From positions 61,111 through 125,110 of the forward strand of contig JAOBWK010000059.1 of NCBI GenBank assembly GCA_025463305.1: DNA of 64,000 bases. Direction: 5' to 3'. Below are positions 19,499 to 28,277 of the stretch, piece after piece (position 1 is the stretch's first letter; each line of letters opens with the position of its first letter). This stretch comes from Ilumatobacteraceae bacterium. GTDB taxonomy: Bacteria > Actinomycetota > Acidimicrobiia > Acidimicrobiales > Ilumatobacteraceae. Position numbers and translations under genes: made by a program. The notes below the pieces were generated by a model. It did not search any database. It saw only the letters and a list, made by a program, of their open reading frames with translations, and was not told the DNA's origin.

Positions 19499-20398
19499 TC
19501 AGCCGGCCGTGGGAGTGGTCGACGCGGTGGCGAGGCGGTTGACGTCGACCTCGACCTTCATCGCCTGGGTCGCTGACGGGCCGAGCACGACACCACGCAA
19601 CGGGGCGACATCGCCGTAGTCGCGGCCCCAGGCCACGGTGACGTGGCGATGCGGCGGGATCTGGTTGTTCGTGGGATCGGCGTCGATCCAGCCGACGTCG
19701 GGCACGTACACCGAGCACCACGCATGCGATGCGTCGGAGCCGACGAGCTTGGCCTCACCGGGTGGTGGCTCGGTCTCGATGTAACCGCTCACGTAACGGG
19801 CCGCGAGGCCGATGGAGCGCAGCGCGCCCGTCATCAGGTGGGCGAAGTCCTGGCACACGCCGCGCCGGTGCAGCAGCACGTCGCCGAGGGGCGTCGACAC
19901 GTCGCTGAACGACGGATCGAACGAGTAGGTCGTGTAGATCGCGCTGTTGAGTGCGCGGAACGCCTCGAGGAACGGACGCCCCGGCGTGAACGCCTCCTTG
20001 GCGAGCGTGTGCAGCTCGAAGAGGTACGGGATGAACGGCGAGGGCAGGACGAACTGCTGGGCCTCCACGTCGAGCGCACCGAAGCGGCTCGGCAGGCGCG
20101 ACATGATCGTCTCCCACGGCTCGCTGATGTCCGGCAGCACGGGCACGGTGACGTCGATCAACGACGTGGCGACGACCTCGAGCGTCTCGTGGGGCGAGGT
20201 GATGGTGAACGAGTTCACCGGGTTGCCGAACGCGTCGAGCCACTCCGAGACCTCTTCCGGCTCCGGCGCCACCGTGATCGACGACGACACGAGCGTCTGG
20301 TTCGGCGTGGTGCGCGGGGTGAGGTGGCCGAGGCTCTGACCACTGCTCATCCGCTCGCCGTAGCGGTAGAACGTGCGGTGTCGGACCGAGTACCGCAT
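19499..20398 (-). CDS. Transglutaminase-like cysteine protease/amidase
   Basis: A 299-residue protein with an N-terminal beta-sandwich (Bact_transglu_N, about 1-90) and a transglutaminase core with the triad Cys182 (GVCQDFAH), His226 (ASHAWCSV) and Asp241 (WIDADPTN). I start it at the ATG at 20398, which shares a base with the stop of the upstream gene (TGATG). It is the last gene of an operon encoding peptide-bond-forming ATP-grasp proteins, so it probably cleaves or transfers the amide products those enzymes make. That role is inferred from context. Confidence 0.85.
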   Translation of the reverse strand: MRYSVRHRTFYRYGERMSSGQSLGHLTPRTTPNQTLVSSSITVAPEPEEVSEWLDAFGNPVNSFTITSPHETLEVVATSLIDVTVPVLPDISEPWETIMSRLPSRFGALDVEAQQFVLPSPFIPYLFELHTLAKEAFTPGRPFLEAFRALNSAIYTTYSFDPSFSDVSTPLGDVLLHRRGVCQDFAHLMTGALRSIGLAARYVSGYIETEPPPGEAKLVGSDASHAWCSVYVPDVGWIDADPTNNQIPPHRHVTVAWGRDYGDVAPLRGVVLGPSATQAMKVEVDVNRLATASTTPTAG

Positions 20399-22935
20399 CA
20401 ATGGGTCCGCACGATCTGGCGCATGCGGGACGGATCGTTGAAGTACACGATGTTCAGTTGATCAGCGAATTCGAGCAATGGGACACGGGCCGCCTCGACA
20501 AACCGGTCGATGACCTCGCGCCGCCCGTTCGCGCCCGGCTGATCGGCCTCGGAGGGCAGCCAGCTCATCGTGACGAGCGCGGCGCTGGCCTGCTCGATCT
20601 TCGAGGCCAGCGACGCCTTGCCCTCGCGGATCGGGAGCAGCGCGAGCTGGCTGCGCAGCTGATCGAGCTGGAACGCGAGGGCCCTGGGGTTGGCATCGTC
20701 GAGCAGCAGCAGGTCGACGAGCGCGTCGAGCACGGCGTCGCTGCGGTACCGGCGGCGGTAGGCGACGAGGCTCTCGTTCGCGGCGAGCACGTAGTCGAAG
20801 AGGCTGTTGCGCAGGTTGGGGTCGGCCGGCGACACCACGGACTCGAACACCGAGAGCAGGCACAGCGACCGATCCACGCGGCGGCCGATCTCGAGGAACC
20901 GCCACGCTGGGCCGCGCACCGTGCTCTCGTTGAACAACCCGGCGAGCGAGCTGAGGTGCACGAGCACGGTGTCGAGCCGGCGGCGCAGGCCCGGGTCGTA
21001 TGCGCTCGCGACCTCGTTGCTGAGCAGCGTGCGCTCGTTGTCGAGCTCACCGAGCACGCGCCACGTGGCCGCGCTGACGAACTGGCGCGCCGAGCTCGCC
21101 GCCCGGGACAGCGCGTTGAGCGAGCCGGGCAGCCCGGACGAGCCGACGAGGGTCGCCGCGACCGCGGCGCGGAACTCCTCGACGGGTGTGATGGTGGCCG
21201 ACGGTGGTGGCGGGTTCGCCCCGGTCGACAGCTCGTACAGCGCGGCCACGACCGGCCGGCGCCACGCGCCGTTCAGCACCGTGAGCAGCGGCGGATCGCC
21301 CTGCATGATGGCGAGCGCTGATGCGGTGGCGCGGGCCATCGACTCGGACCGCTCGGCGGAGCGGCCGACCCAGTACATCGCCTCGGCCGCCCGCGTCGGC
21401 AGCGACTCGCGCAGGTCGACCTGCGGCATCGAGCGCGCCACCCGCGTGTTCAGCGGCAGGGGACGGTCGGGACGGTCGTCGAGCACCCAGACGTCCTTGA
21501 CGAGTCCCGTGGTCTGGCTGACGATCGGCACCGACGGATCCATCACCCGGGCGAGGCCACCCGGCATCACGCTGATGCCCTGGCGACCGGCGACGGCGAG
21601 GACCCGGAGCACGAGCGTGCCCGGATGCAGGCCTCCCGGTCCGAGCACGGGCGAGGTCGCGAACGTCGCCTTCTCCTGCGCGACGACGCGCTGCGGTTGG
21701 GACTCGATCAGTTCGCGCCATGCCGCGGTGCCGGCCTCGTCGAGCTGGGACCCGAAGACCGTCGATGGCTGGTGGTGCTGCGGGATGCCCACGCCCGAGA
21801 CGTCGTGGATGACGAAGTGCTGAGGATCGGCGAGCACCTCGGCATGCGCCGCCGGCTCGCCGCACCACAGCGTGCGCAGCGACGGCAGGAGCAGCTCCTC
21901 ACCGAATGCGGCGGCCACCGGTGCGATGAACGGCAGCATCGCCATCGACGCCGCGACGCCCGAACCGAGCGGGTTGGCCAGCCCGACACCGCCGTCTCGC
22001 GCGCACCGGGCGAGGCCGGGCACGCCCATCACGCCGGCGGCGGACTCGAGCGGGTCGACGGCATTGCCCTCGACCCGGCGCAACAGCACGTCGACCGCCT
22101 CGAGGCCGCTGAGCGCACGCAGCCAGACGCGGTCGTGGCGCACCACGAGGTCGCCGATCTCGGCGAGGTGGTAGCCGAGGTGGGCCGCGAGGTAGCTGTG
22201 CTCGAAGTACGAGGGATGGCCGAAGCCGGGCGAGAGCACGACGGTGCGCGGGCTCGATCGATCGCTCGGCGCCGCGGCATCGAGGGCCGAGCGCATGTCC
22301 GTGAAGAACGACGCCAACGACAGCGGGGCCATCTCGCGCACGACGTCGGGCAGCAGCTGCGAGCTGACGTTGCGGTTGACCAGCGCGTAGCCGGCACCCG
22401 AGGGTGCGTCGGTGACGTCGCGCAGCACCCGCCACTCACCATTCGACAGCCGCAACAGGTCGGCCGCGTAGATGTTCAGCCAACCCGCGCTCGCCGGCTT
22501 CGAGCCGTGTGCCGCGAGGAGGTAGCCGGGCGAGCCGAACACCGCGCCCGGCGCCAGCACCTGGTCGCGCATCAGCTGCTGATCGCCGTAGCAGTCGCCG
22601 ATCATCCGGGCGACGACGCGCATCCGCTGCGCGACGCCCCGCTCGATCTCGGCCCACTCACCGCCGCCCAGCACGAGCGGCACCGGATCGAGGCGCCACG
22701 GTCGACTGGAGTCCGCACCGTCGTCGTGGAACAGGTAGCTCGCGCCCTCGGCCTCGACGAGGCGGTCGGCCTGGCGCTGCCGATCGACGAGGTCGACGGG
22801 GCTCATCCCAGCGATGGTGCGCGACAGGGAACGCCAGGCCGGACGCGGCTCGCCCGACGGCCCGACCGCCTCGTCGTAACCATCGGGTTGCACTGCGTAG
22901 TTCAGCAGCGTCGAACTACTCGGTGTTGCCGACAT
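20398..22935 (-). CDS. Circularly permuted ATP-grasp fused to alpha-E domain
   Basis: An 845-residue fusion. Residues 1 to about 500 match a type-2 circularly permuted ATP-grasp (DUF404/DUF407) with LSPGFGHPSYFEHSYLA and the C-terminal KDVWVL signature. About 520-845 is an alpha-E helical domain (AEAMYWVGRSAERSESMAR). Compared with the stand-alone paralogue at 23848-25329, the VVKPANESGG nucleotide-binding strand reads VIHDVSGVGI, so the expected Lys appears to be His. It overlaps the upstream alpha-E gene by 20 bases. Reaction and substrate are unknown; an amide ligase scaffold or partner is likely. Confidence 0.85.
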   Translation of the reverse strand: MSATPSSSTLLNYAVQPDGYDEAVGPSGEPRPAWRSLSRTIAGMSPVDLVDRQRQADRLVEAEGASYLFHDDGADSSRPWRLDPVPLVLGGGEWAEIERGVAQRMRVVARMIGDCYGDQQLMRDQVLAPGAVFGSPGYLLAAHGSKPASAGWLNIYAADLLRLSNGEWRVLRDVTDAPSGAGYALVNRNVSSQLLPDVVREMAPLSLASFFTDMRSALDAAAPSDRSSPRTVVLSPGFGHPSYFEHSYLAAHLGYHLAEIGDLVVRHDRVWLRALSGLEAVDVLLRRVEGNAVDPLESAAGVMGVPGLARCARDGGVGLANPLGSGVAASMAMLPFIAPVAAAFGEELLLPSLRTLWCGEPAAHAEVLADPQHFVIHDVSGVGIPQHHQPSTVFGSQLDEAGTAAWRELIESQPQRVVAQEKATFATSPVLGPGGLHPGTLVLRVLAVAGRQGISVMPGGLARVMDPSVPIVSQTTGLVKDVWVLDDRPDRPLPLNTRVARSMPQVDLRESLPTRAAEAMYWVGRSAERSESMARATASALAIMQGDPPLLTVLNGAWRRPVVAALYELSTGANPPPPSATITPVEEFRAAVAATLVGSSGLPGSLNALSRAASSARQFVSAATWRVLGELDNERTLLSNEVASAYDPGLRRRLDTVLVHLSSLAGLFNESTVRGPAWRFLEIGRRVDRSLCLLSVFESVVSPADPNLRNSLFDYVLAANESLVAYRRRYRSDAVLDALVDLLLLDDANPRALAFQLDQLRSQLALLPIREGKASLASKIEQASAALVTMSWLPSEADQPGANGRREVIDRFVEAARVPLLEFADQLNIVYFNDPSRMRQIVRTH

Positions 22936-23845
22936 AGGTCGCGATGATTGCATCGTGGAGCTTGGCGATCGTGCTCTGCAGCAGATCGGTCTCCGCGTCG
23001 AGCTCGGCGCCGTCCAGCGCGTCGCCACTGACGTGTGCCGCCGTGGCGAACACGTCGGCGAGCACGCCCGACATCTGATCGCCGCGCGGGAGGCGGGACA
23101 GCCCGTCGCGGACCGTCTGCAGGCAGGACATCACGCTGCGCGGGAACGCCCGGTCGTGGAGCAGGAAGTCGATGACGGCGGTGCCGTCGATCGGCGACCG
23201 CGTCGCCCGCTGGTACATCTGCAGCGCGGACAGCGAGCGCAGCACGCCCATCCACTGCACCTCGGCGAACTTGTCGTCGCCGCCACCGATCAACGCCGCG
23301 GCGCGCACGCCGAGCACGCGCGTGGTCATGTCGGCGCGCTCGATCGATTGGCCGATGCGCAGGAACTCGTACGCGTGGTCGCGGCTCATGGTCGCGCTGA
23401 GCGTGCCGTCGAGGCGCTGCGCGTCGGCGATGACGCGGTCGGCGAAGCGCGAGCGGCTGCGGCGGCTGACGCCGTCGGACCGGTGCGCGGCCACGTAGAG
23501 GTACAGGTCGTTGACGACCTTCCAGGCCTCACGCGGCACGACTTCGCGCGACGAGCGGAGGTTCTCGCGGGCCATCGCGACGCAGTTGACGACGCAGTTC
23601 GAGTTGTCATCGTCGGCGATCAGGAAGTGGACGATGGAGCCTTCGTCGGCCTGCTCGTAACGCGCGTCGTGCAGTGCCCGGGTGCCGGTGACGGCGAGCA
23701 GCGGCTCCCACGAGCTGACGACCGACGTCGGCAGATCGACCAGGACATCGGTGTAGGCGCGCACGATGCGCACGGTGTCCTCGGCGCGCTCCATGTATCG
23801 CGCGGACCAGTACAGCTGCTCGGCAACCCTCGACAACAGCGCCAT
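22916..23845 (-). CDS. Alpha-E domain protein (DUF403)
   Basis: A 309-residue all-helical alpha-E protein with the family opening LLSRVAEQLYWSARYMERAED. Alpha-E proteins nearly always travel with circularly permuted ATP-grasp proteins and transglutaminases and have no solved reaction that I know of. The ATG follows the stop of the upstream ATP-grasp gene by two bases, and the 3' end overlaps the fusion gene by 20 bases, so the four genes are one translational unit. Confidence 0.88.
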   Translation of the reverse strand: MALLSRVAEQLYWSARYMERAEDTVRIVRAYTDVLVDLPTSVVSSWEPLLAVTGTRALHDARYEQADEGSIVHFLIADDDNSNCVVNCVAMARENLRSSREVVPREAWKVVNDLYLYVAAHRSDGVSRRSRSRFADRVIADAQRLDGTLSATMSRDHAYEFLRIGQSIERADMTTRVLGVRAAALIGGGDDKFAEVQWMGVLRSLSALQMYQRATRSPIDGTAVIDFLLHDRAFPRSVMSCLQTVRDGLSRLPRGDQMSGVLADVFATAAHVSGDALDGAELDAETDLLQSTIAKLHDAIIATYVGNTE

Positions 23846-23847
23846 CG

Positions 23848-25329
23848 TCAGACCGATTCGGCGATGACCGTGGCAGTGGCAGTGGTGCCGGACGTCTCGA
23901 TCACCCACGTGTCCTTGCTACCGCCGCCCTGCGAGGAGTTGACCACGAGAGAACCTTCGCGCAGTGCGACACGTGTCAGCCCACCGGCCGTCACGTAGCT
24001 CTTCTCCCCCGTGAGGATGAACGGCCGCAGGTCGAGGTGGCGCGGCTCGATCGAGCCGTCGCACAGCGTCGGCGCGGTCGACAGCGCGAGGATCGGCTGG
24101 GCCACCCAGTTGCGCGGATCGGCGATGATGGCCTGCGTGCGATCGGCGATCTCCGCGGCGCTGGCGCGGTTGCCGATGAGGAGGCCGTAGCCGCCGCTCT
24201 CGTTCGCTGGCTTCACGACCAGCTCGGCCATGTGCTCGATGACGTACTCGCACTCGTCCGGATACATGCACCGGTACGTGGGCACGTTGGCCAGGATCGG
24301 CTCCTCGCCGAGGTAGTAGCGGATCAGGTCGGGCACCCAGGCGTAGACCACCTTGTCGTCGGCCACACCGGCGCCGGGGGCGTTCGCGATGGCGACGTTG
24401 CCCGCCCGCCACGCCCGCATCAGCCCGGCGACGCCGAGCGTGGAGTCAGGGTTGAAGCACTCCGGATCGATGAACATGTCGTCGATGCGGCGGTAGATCA
24501 CGTCGACGCGCTGCGGGCCGTCGATGGTGCGCATGTAGACGACCTCGTCCTCGTCGACGAACAGGTCGCGGCCCTCCACGAGCGGCACCCCCATCCGCTG
24601 GGCGAGGAACCCGTGCTCGAAGTACGCCGAGTTGAAGATGCCCGGGGTGAGCACGACCACCGTGGCGTTGCCGCTGGTGGCCGGTGCGAGCGACGTGAGC
24701 AGCTCGAGCAGCTCGTCGGTGTAGCCGTCGACCGGTTGCACGCTGTGCTTCTCGAACACGTCGGCGAACGCGCGCTTGGCGATCAGCCGGTTCTCGATCA
24801 TGTAGCTGACGCCGCTCGGCACGCGCAGGTTGTCCTCGAGCACGTAGACGGTTCCATCGTGGTCGCGGACGATGTCGCTGCCGCTGATGTGCGCCCACAC
24901 GCCGAACGCCGGGTGCACGCCGACGCACTCCGGCCGGAAGTTGACCGACCCCTCGAGCAGCTCGGCCGGGAACACGCCGTCGGCGATGACGCGCTGGTCG
25001 TTGTAGAGGTCGTCGATGAAGAAGTTGAGCGCGCGGAGGCGCTGCATCAGCCCGCTCTCGATGTGCTTCCACTCGACCGAGTCGATCACCCGCGGGATCA
25101 CGTCGAACGGCCACGCACGATCGATGCCGCGCCCGTCGGAGTACACCGTGAACGTGATGCCCATCGTGAGGATGTCGAGGTCGGCGTGGTCCTGTCGGGC
25201 CTGCAGCTCGTCGACCCCCAACCGGCGCAGCGTCTCGACGAGAACCGCCGCGTGCGGCCTGGCCGAGCCGTCGGGCAAAAGCAGCTCGTCGTAGGAGCCA
25301 GCGTTGACGCGCAGATCGGTAACAGTCAC
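23848..25329 (-). CDS. Circularly permuted type-2 ATP-grasp protein (DUF404/DUF407)
   Basis: A 493-residue protein and the first gene of the operon. Segments typical of active members are present: YVLEDNLRVPSGVSYMIENR (161-180), VVKPANESGGYG with Lys373, HLDLRPFIL and NSSQGGGSKDTWVI. ATP-grasp enzymes join a carboxylate to an amine through an acyl phosphate, so a peptide or amide product is expected. The start is GTG at 25329, with a CACGTC-G-GACGTG palindrome about 23 bases upstream. Substrate is unknown. Confidence 0.88.
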   Translation of the reverse strand: MTVTDLRVNAGSYDELLLPDGSARPHAAVLVETLRRLGVDELQARQDHADLDILTMGITFTVYSDGRGIDRAWPFDVIPRVIDSVEWKHIESGLMQRLRALNFFIDDLYNDQRVIADGVFPAELLEGSVNFRPECVGVHPAFGVWAHISGSDIVRDHDGTVYVLEDNLRVPSGVSYMIENRLIAKRAFADVFEKHSVQPVDGYTDELLELLTSLAPATSGNATVVVLTPGIFNSAYFEHGFLAQRMGVPLVEGRDLFVDEDEVVYMRTIDGPQRVDVIYRRIDDMFIDPECFNPDSTLGVAGLMRAWRAGNVAIANAPGAGVADDKVVYAWVPDLIRYYLGEEPILANVPTYRCMYPDECEYVIEHMAELVVKPANESGGYGLLIGNRASAAEIADRTQAIIADPRNWVAQPILALSTAPTLCDGSIEPRHLDLRPFILTGEKSYVTAGGLTRVALREGSLVVNSSQGGGSKDTWVIETSGTTATATVIAESV

Positions 25330-25351
25330 TTCGCCAAGTGTCGCACGTCAG

Positions 25352-25364
25352 CACGTCCGACGTG
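25352..25364. promoter_or_regulatory. Palindrome upstream of the ATP-grasp operon
   Basis: CACGTC-C-GACGTG, a 6+1+6 perfect inverted repeat 23 bases upstream of the first gene, is a candidate operator. No regulator gene is adjacent. Confidence 0.4.
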
Positions 25365-25418
25365 TTGCGTGAGCGTTAACAGTGCGCCGGGCGGGTTCAG
25401 CCGGGCGCCGACCAGATG

Positions 25419-25462
25419 TTGCAGCAATGACGCCTGACCTTGCAGCATCATTGCTGCAAGGT
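25419..25462. repeat. Palindromic repeat on the 3' side of the DUF559-like gene
   Basis: It contains TTGCAGCAATGACGCC (25419-25434) and a perfect 11-bp hairpin ACCTTGCAGCA-TCAT-TGCTGCAAGGT (25437-25462) that begins one base after the stop codon. The same sequence family recurs upstream of this gene. It could also act as the terminator. Confidence 0.8.
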
Positions 25463-25463
25463 G

Positions 25464-26438
25464 TCAGCGCAGCGTTCGGGCGGCGCGTGCGGTGGGCGGC
25501 ACGAGGCCGAGGTCGAGCGCCCGCCGGCGGACGATCGCCTCGATGCTCCGGCACACCTCGGACGGCGCGCGAGTGGCAGCGAAACCGAGGTATGAGATCT
25601 CCCATCCCTGCTGCGCAGCGCGCATGTCCCGATCTTCGTCGTACCGCTCGACGAGCTCGCCGAGATGGAAGCTGCGGCTGTGCCCCTCGATCCCGAGGCG
25701 CGCCCACGGCACGGCGAGATCGAAGCGTGCGACGAAGGCGCCTTCGGGAGTCCAGAGCTCGTGCTGCCGGACGATCCCCTCGAGCAGAGGCGACCGCAAC
25801 GCTCTCGACAGCAGACGCTCCATCCAGGACTCCGGCACGACATAGCCCGCCAAGCGTCGCTCGGCGATGGCGCGAACCTCCGTGGGACCGCGCCTGCCGA
25901 GCGCCTGCAGCCGGCTGGCTCGATCGACGAGCCATTGCATGCTTGCGCCACGGCGCTGGATGTCGTCGACGACGCGCACGAGCTGCTGATGGCTGATGAA
26001 CCGGGCGAGGTCGCACGCTGTGCGGGCGAGCGTGGTGCAGGGAACGCTGTCGATCGTCGTCACGTCTGCACGCGGCAGGGAGAGCGTGCTCCGCACGACG
26101 GCGCCCGGCACACGCACGGGAAAGGCGTGATGGCAGAGCAGCTGTGGGCGCTCCGGGAAGCGCACGAACCCATCGAGGCCGTGCATGGCTGCAGCGCTCA
26201 ACGCACCTCCGGCCGCGCGCACGCCGAGCGTGGCGACATACAGGATCTGGACGGGCGTGATCGGCGCATCGACGAACCGGTACACGGACTGCCGGATTCG
26301 AGCGACCGCTCCATCACGCACCAGGCGGGCGAGGTCGTGGCGGGACACCCCGTGATCGGCAGCCTGGCTCAACATGAACGTGCTGTGGCGAGCGGCTGCG
26401 AACTCACCCAAGGCACGCACCGAAGTGGTCGTGGGCAT
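25464..26438 (-). CDS. AbiEi-like winged helix with DUF559-type nuclease-like domain
   Basis: A 324-residue protein. Residues 15-60 resemble the N-terminal winged helix of AbiEi-type antitoxins (HDLARLVRDGAVARIRQSVYRF). Residues 215-310 resemble a DUF559/Vsr-like fold, with FDLAVPWARLGIEGHSRSFH and a following DEDRD segment, although a clean catalytic Lys is not visible. I start at the ATG at 26438 because GGGA lies five bases upstream; a GTG at 26483 would add 15 residues. No toxin or partner gene is adjacent. The gene is bracketed by related palindromes. Confidence 0.7.
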   Translation of the reverse strand: MPTTTSVRALGEFAAARHSTFMLSQAADHGVSRHDLARLVRDGAVARIRQSVYRFVDAPITPVQILYVATLGVRAAGGALSAAAMHGLDGFVRFPERPQLLCHHAFPVRVPGAVVRSTLSLPRADVTTIDSVPCTTLARTACDLARFISHQQLVRVVDDIQRRGASMQWLVDRASRLQALGRRGPTEVRAIAERRLAGYVVPESWMERLLSRALRSPLLEGIVRQHELWTPEGAFVARFDLAVPWARLGIEGHSRSFHLGELVERYDEDRDMRAAQQGWEISYLGFAATRAPSEVCRSIEAIVRRRALDLGLVPPTARAARTLR

Positions 26439-26494
26439 GCCGTCCCTTGTACACCAGGGGTCTGACAACGCTGGCTCCTGCACCGGTGGAGAGG

Positions 26495-26541
26495 ACCTTG
26501 CAGCAATGACGCCGCACGGTCGGGCCTCAGTGCTGCAACGT
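26495..26541. repeat. Palindromic repeat on the 5' side of the DUF559-like gene
   Basis: Arms ACCTTGCAGCAATGACGCC (26495-26513) and its near complement (26523-26541) pair at 16 of 19 positions. The first arm shares a 16-base identical stretch with 25419-25434 and ACCTTGCAGCA with 25437, so the two flanks of the gene carry the same repeat family. Confidence 0.8.
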
Positions 26542-26595
26542 CGTCCGAGATGCAGAAGCGACCCGCCGCTGGCCGGCGGCCGCCTGCCCGCGGGC

Positions 26596-27831
26596 TCAGC
26601 CGGGTTGGGGCTCCTTGGGGAGGCCGAGGATGCGCTCGCCGACGATGTTGCGCTGGATCTGGCTGGTGCCGCCCCAGATGGTCTCGCTGCGACTGAAGAA
26701 GAACGCGCTCATCATCGGGCTGACGGGATAGCTCTCGCGGCGCTTGTCGCGGCCGGTGCCGGGCCACGAGCCGGCCTCGGGGCCGGTGGTGACGAGCAGC
26801 GAGTCGGCGCCGTGGATGTCGAGGGCCAGTGCCATGCCGGCCTGGTGCATCTCCGACCAGAACATCTTGTTGGTCGCACCCAACGCCGCGACGGCGAGGT
26901 CGCGGCTGTTGTTGAGCGTCGCGCTGAGCGAGCGGAGGCCGTTGATCTTCAGGATCTGGATCTTCGTGTAGTACTGCGCGAGTCGTTGGCGGATGTCCGC
27001 ATCGCCGATGACCCCGCGCTCGGTGGCGGCCGCCACCATCAGCCGGTACTCCTCCTCGAAGCGGCGGTAGCCGGTGGTGGCGCTCATCCCGCGCTCGAAC
27101 GCGAGCGTCGAGTTGGCCACCTTCCAGCCGTTGTTGACGCCGCCCACGACGTTGTCCTTCGGGCAGCGGGCGTTGTCGAAGAACACCTCGCAGAACTCGG
27201 CGGTGCCGTCGGGCTGGGTGATGCCGCGGACCTCGATGCCCGGCTGGTCCATCGGCACCAACAGGTAGCTGATGCCCTTGTGCTTCGGTGCGTCGGGATC
27301 GGTGCGGGTCAGCAGGAAGCAGTAGTTCGCATGGTGGCCCTGGGTGGTCCAGACCTTCTGGCCGTTGATGATCCACTCGTCGCCGTCGAGCACGGCGGTG
27401 GTCTTCAGGCTCGCCAGGTCGGAGCCCGAGTTCGGCTCGCTGAAGCCCTGGCACCAGCTCATCGTGCCGTTGAGGATCTTCGGCAGAAAGTCCTTCTTCT
27501 GCTCCTCGGTGCCCCACTGCAGGATCGTCGGCCCCACCAAGGTGTCGCCGAAGAAGTCGGCGCGCAGCGGCGCCTTGGCCCGGGCGAACTCCTCGGTCAG
27601 CACGACGCCCTGCATCGTCGTCAGGCCCTTGCCGCCGTACTCCACCGGCCACGTCGCACAGATCCAGCCGCCCTCGAACAGCGTCGTCGTCCACGTTTCG
27701 TTGAACGCCTTGCGCTCCGCCGACGACATCTCGAACCCGGGATCGAACCAGCCCGCGGGCAGATGCTCCTCCAGCCAGGCTCGGATCTCCTTGCGGAACG
27801 TCTCGTCGGCATCGGAGTAGCTCAGGTCCAT
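26596..27831 (-). CDS. Acyl-CoA dehydrogenase
   Basis: A 411-residue FAD-dependent acyl-CoA dehydrogenase. It shows the usual order: an N-terminal helical domain, FSEPNSGSDLASLKT at about 130-145, WIINGQKVWTTQG in the beta domain, and the C-terminal WGGTSQIQRNIVGERILGLP. The family introduces a trans-2,3 double bond into acyl-CoA and passes electrons to ETF. It is a single gene, with no thiolase or hydratase next to it, so chain length or steroid specificity cannot be read from context. Confidence 0.9.
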   Translation of the reverse strand: MDLSYSDADETFRKEIRAWLEEHLPAGWFDPGFEMSSAERKAFNETWTTTLFEGGWICATWPVEYGGKGLTTMQGVVLTEEFARAKAPLRADFFGDTLVGPTILQWGTEEQKKDFLPKILNGTMSWCQGFSEPNSGSDLASLKTTAVLDGDEWIINGQKVWTTQGHHANYCFLLTRTDPDAPKHKGISYLLVPMDQPGIEVRGITQPDGTAEFCEVFFDNARCPKDNVVGGVNNGWKVANSTLAFERGMSATTGYRRFEEEYRLMVAAATERGVIGDADIRQRLAQYYTKIQILKINGLRSLSATLNNSRDLAVAALGATNKMFWSEMHQAGMALALDIHGADSLLVTTGPEAGSWPGTGRDKRRESYPVSPMMSAFFFSRSETIWGGTSQIQRNIVGERILGLPKEPQPG

Positions 27832-27911
27832 GCGCAGAAGTCTCGCTCCACCAGCCCGTTTTCGGCAAGCGCGGCCCGAGGCGAGCCCTGTTCACATGTC
27901 ATGCCGGGGTG

Positions 27912-27933
27912 GTTCACACGCCGTTCACACGCG
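27912..27933. promoter_or_regulatory. PHO-box-like direct repeat
   Basis: Two 11-bp units, GTTCACACGCC and GTTCACACGCG, stand in direct repeat, the form of the actinobacterial PhoP box. A third partial unit (GTTCACATGTC) lies at 27890-27900. The pair ends about 27 bases upstream of the TATGGT -10 element of the winged-helix gene, an activator-type position. It could also affect the divergent acyl-CoA dehydrogenase. Confidence 0.6.
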
Positions 27934-27960
27934 TCGAACATCCGAGAAACTGGGCGCTCC

Positions 27961-27966
27961 TATGGT
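27961..27966 (+). promoter_or_regulatory. -10 element of the winged-helix gene
   Basis: TATGGT ends eight bases before the GTG at 27975. No good -35 is visible, consistent with activator dependence. Confidence 0.55.
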
Positions 27967-27974
27967 CATCTCCA

Positions 27975-28277
27975 GTGTTCAGCCCCGCTCTTGTGACCCC
28001 CGGTTCAAATGCCATCGACCCCCTCGGGCATTTGGGCACACAAGAGCGGGCTGTTCTCCTCGCCCTGGCCGAAGACGCCGGGAAAGTGGTCAGCCGCCGC
28101 GAGCTCGCTCGTCGGATCGGCGTCGAGAACCTGAGCGAACGGCGGTGCGACTCGATCCTGGTCGGCGTCCGTCGCGTGCTCGGTCCCGACGCGATCCGCA
28201 CCGTGCGCAGCCGTGGTTGGATGCTGCAGCCGCACGCCCTGGCCCACGCCGGCGTGCTCGCCACCCTCGCTGACTGA
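27975..28277 (+). CDS. Small winged-helix (OmpR/PhoB-type) DNA-binding protein
   Basis: A 100-residue protein consisting almost only of a Trans_reg_C-type winged helix: LGTQERAVLLALAEDAG, RRELARRIG, CDSILVGVRRVLG and IRTVRSRGWML follow the OmpR/PhoB pattern. There is no receiver domain. An upstream GTG at 27909 would extend it through the PHO-box-like repeat, so I prefer the GTG at 27975, which has a TATGGT -10 element eight bases before it. Such stand-alone output domains may bind PHO-type repeats; autoregulation is possible. Confidence 0.72.
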   Translation: MFSPALVTPGSNAIDPLGHLGTQERAVLLALAEDAGKVVSRRELARRIGVENLSERRCDSILVGVRRVLGPDAIRTVRSRGWMLQPHALAHAGVLATLAD

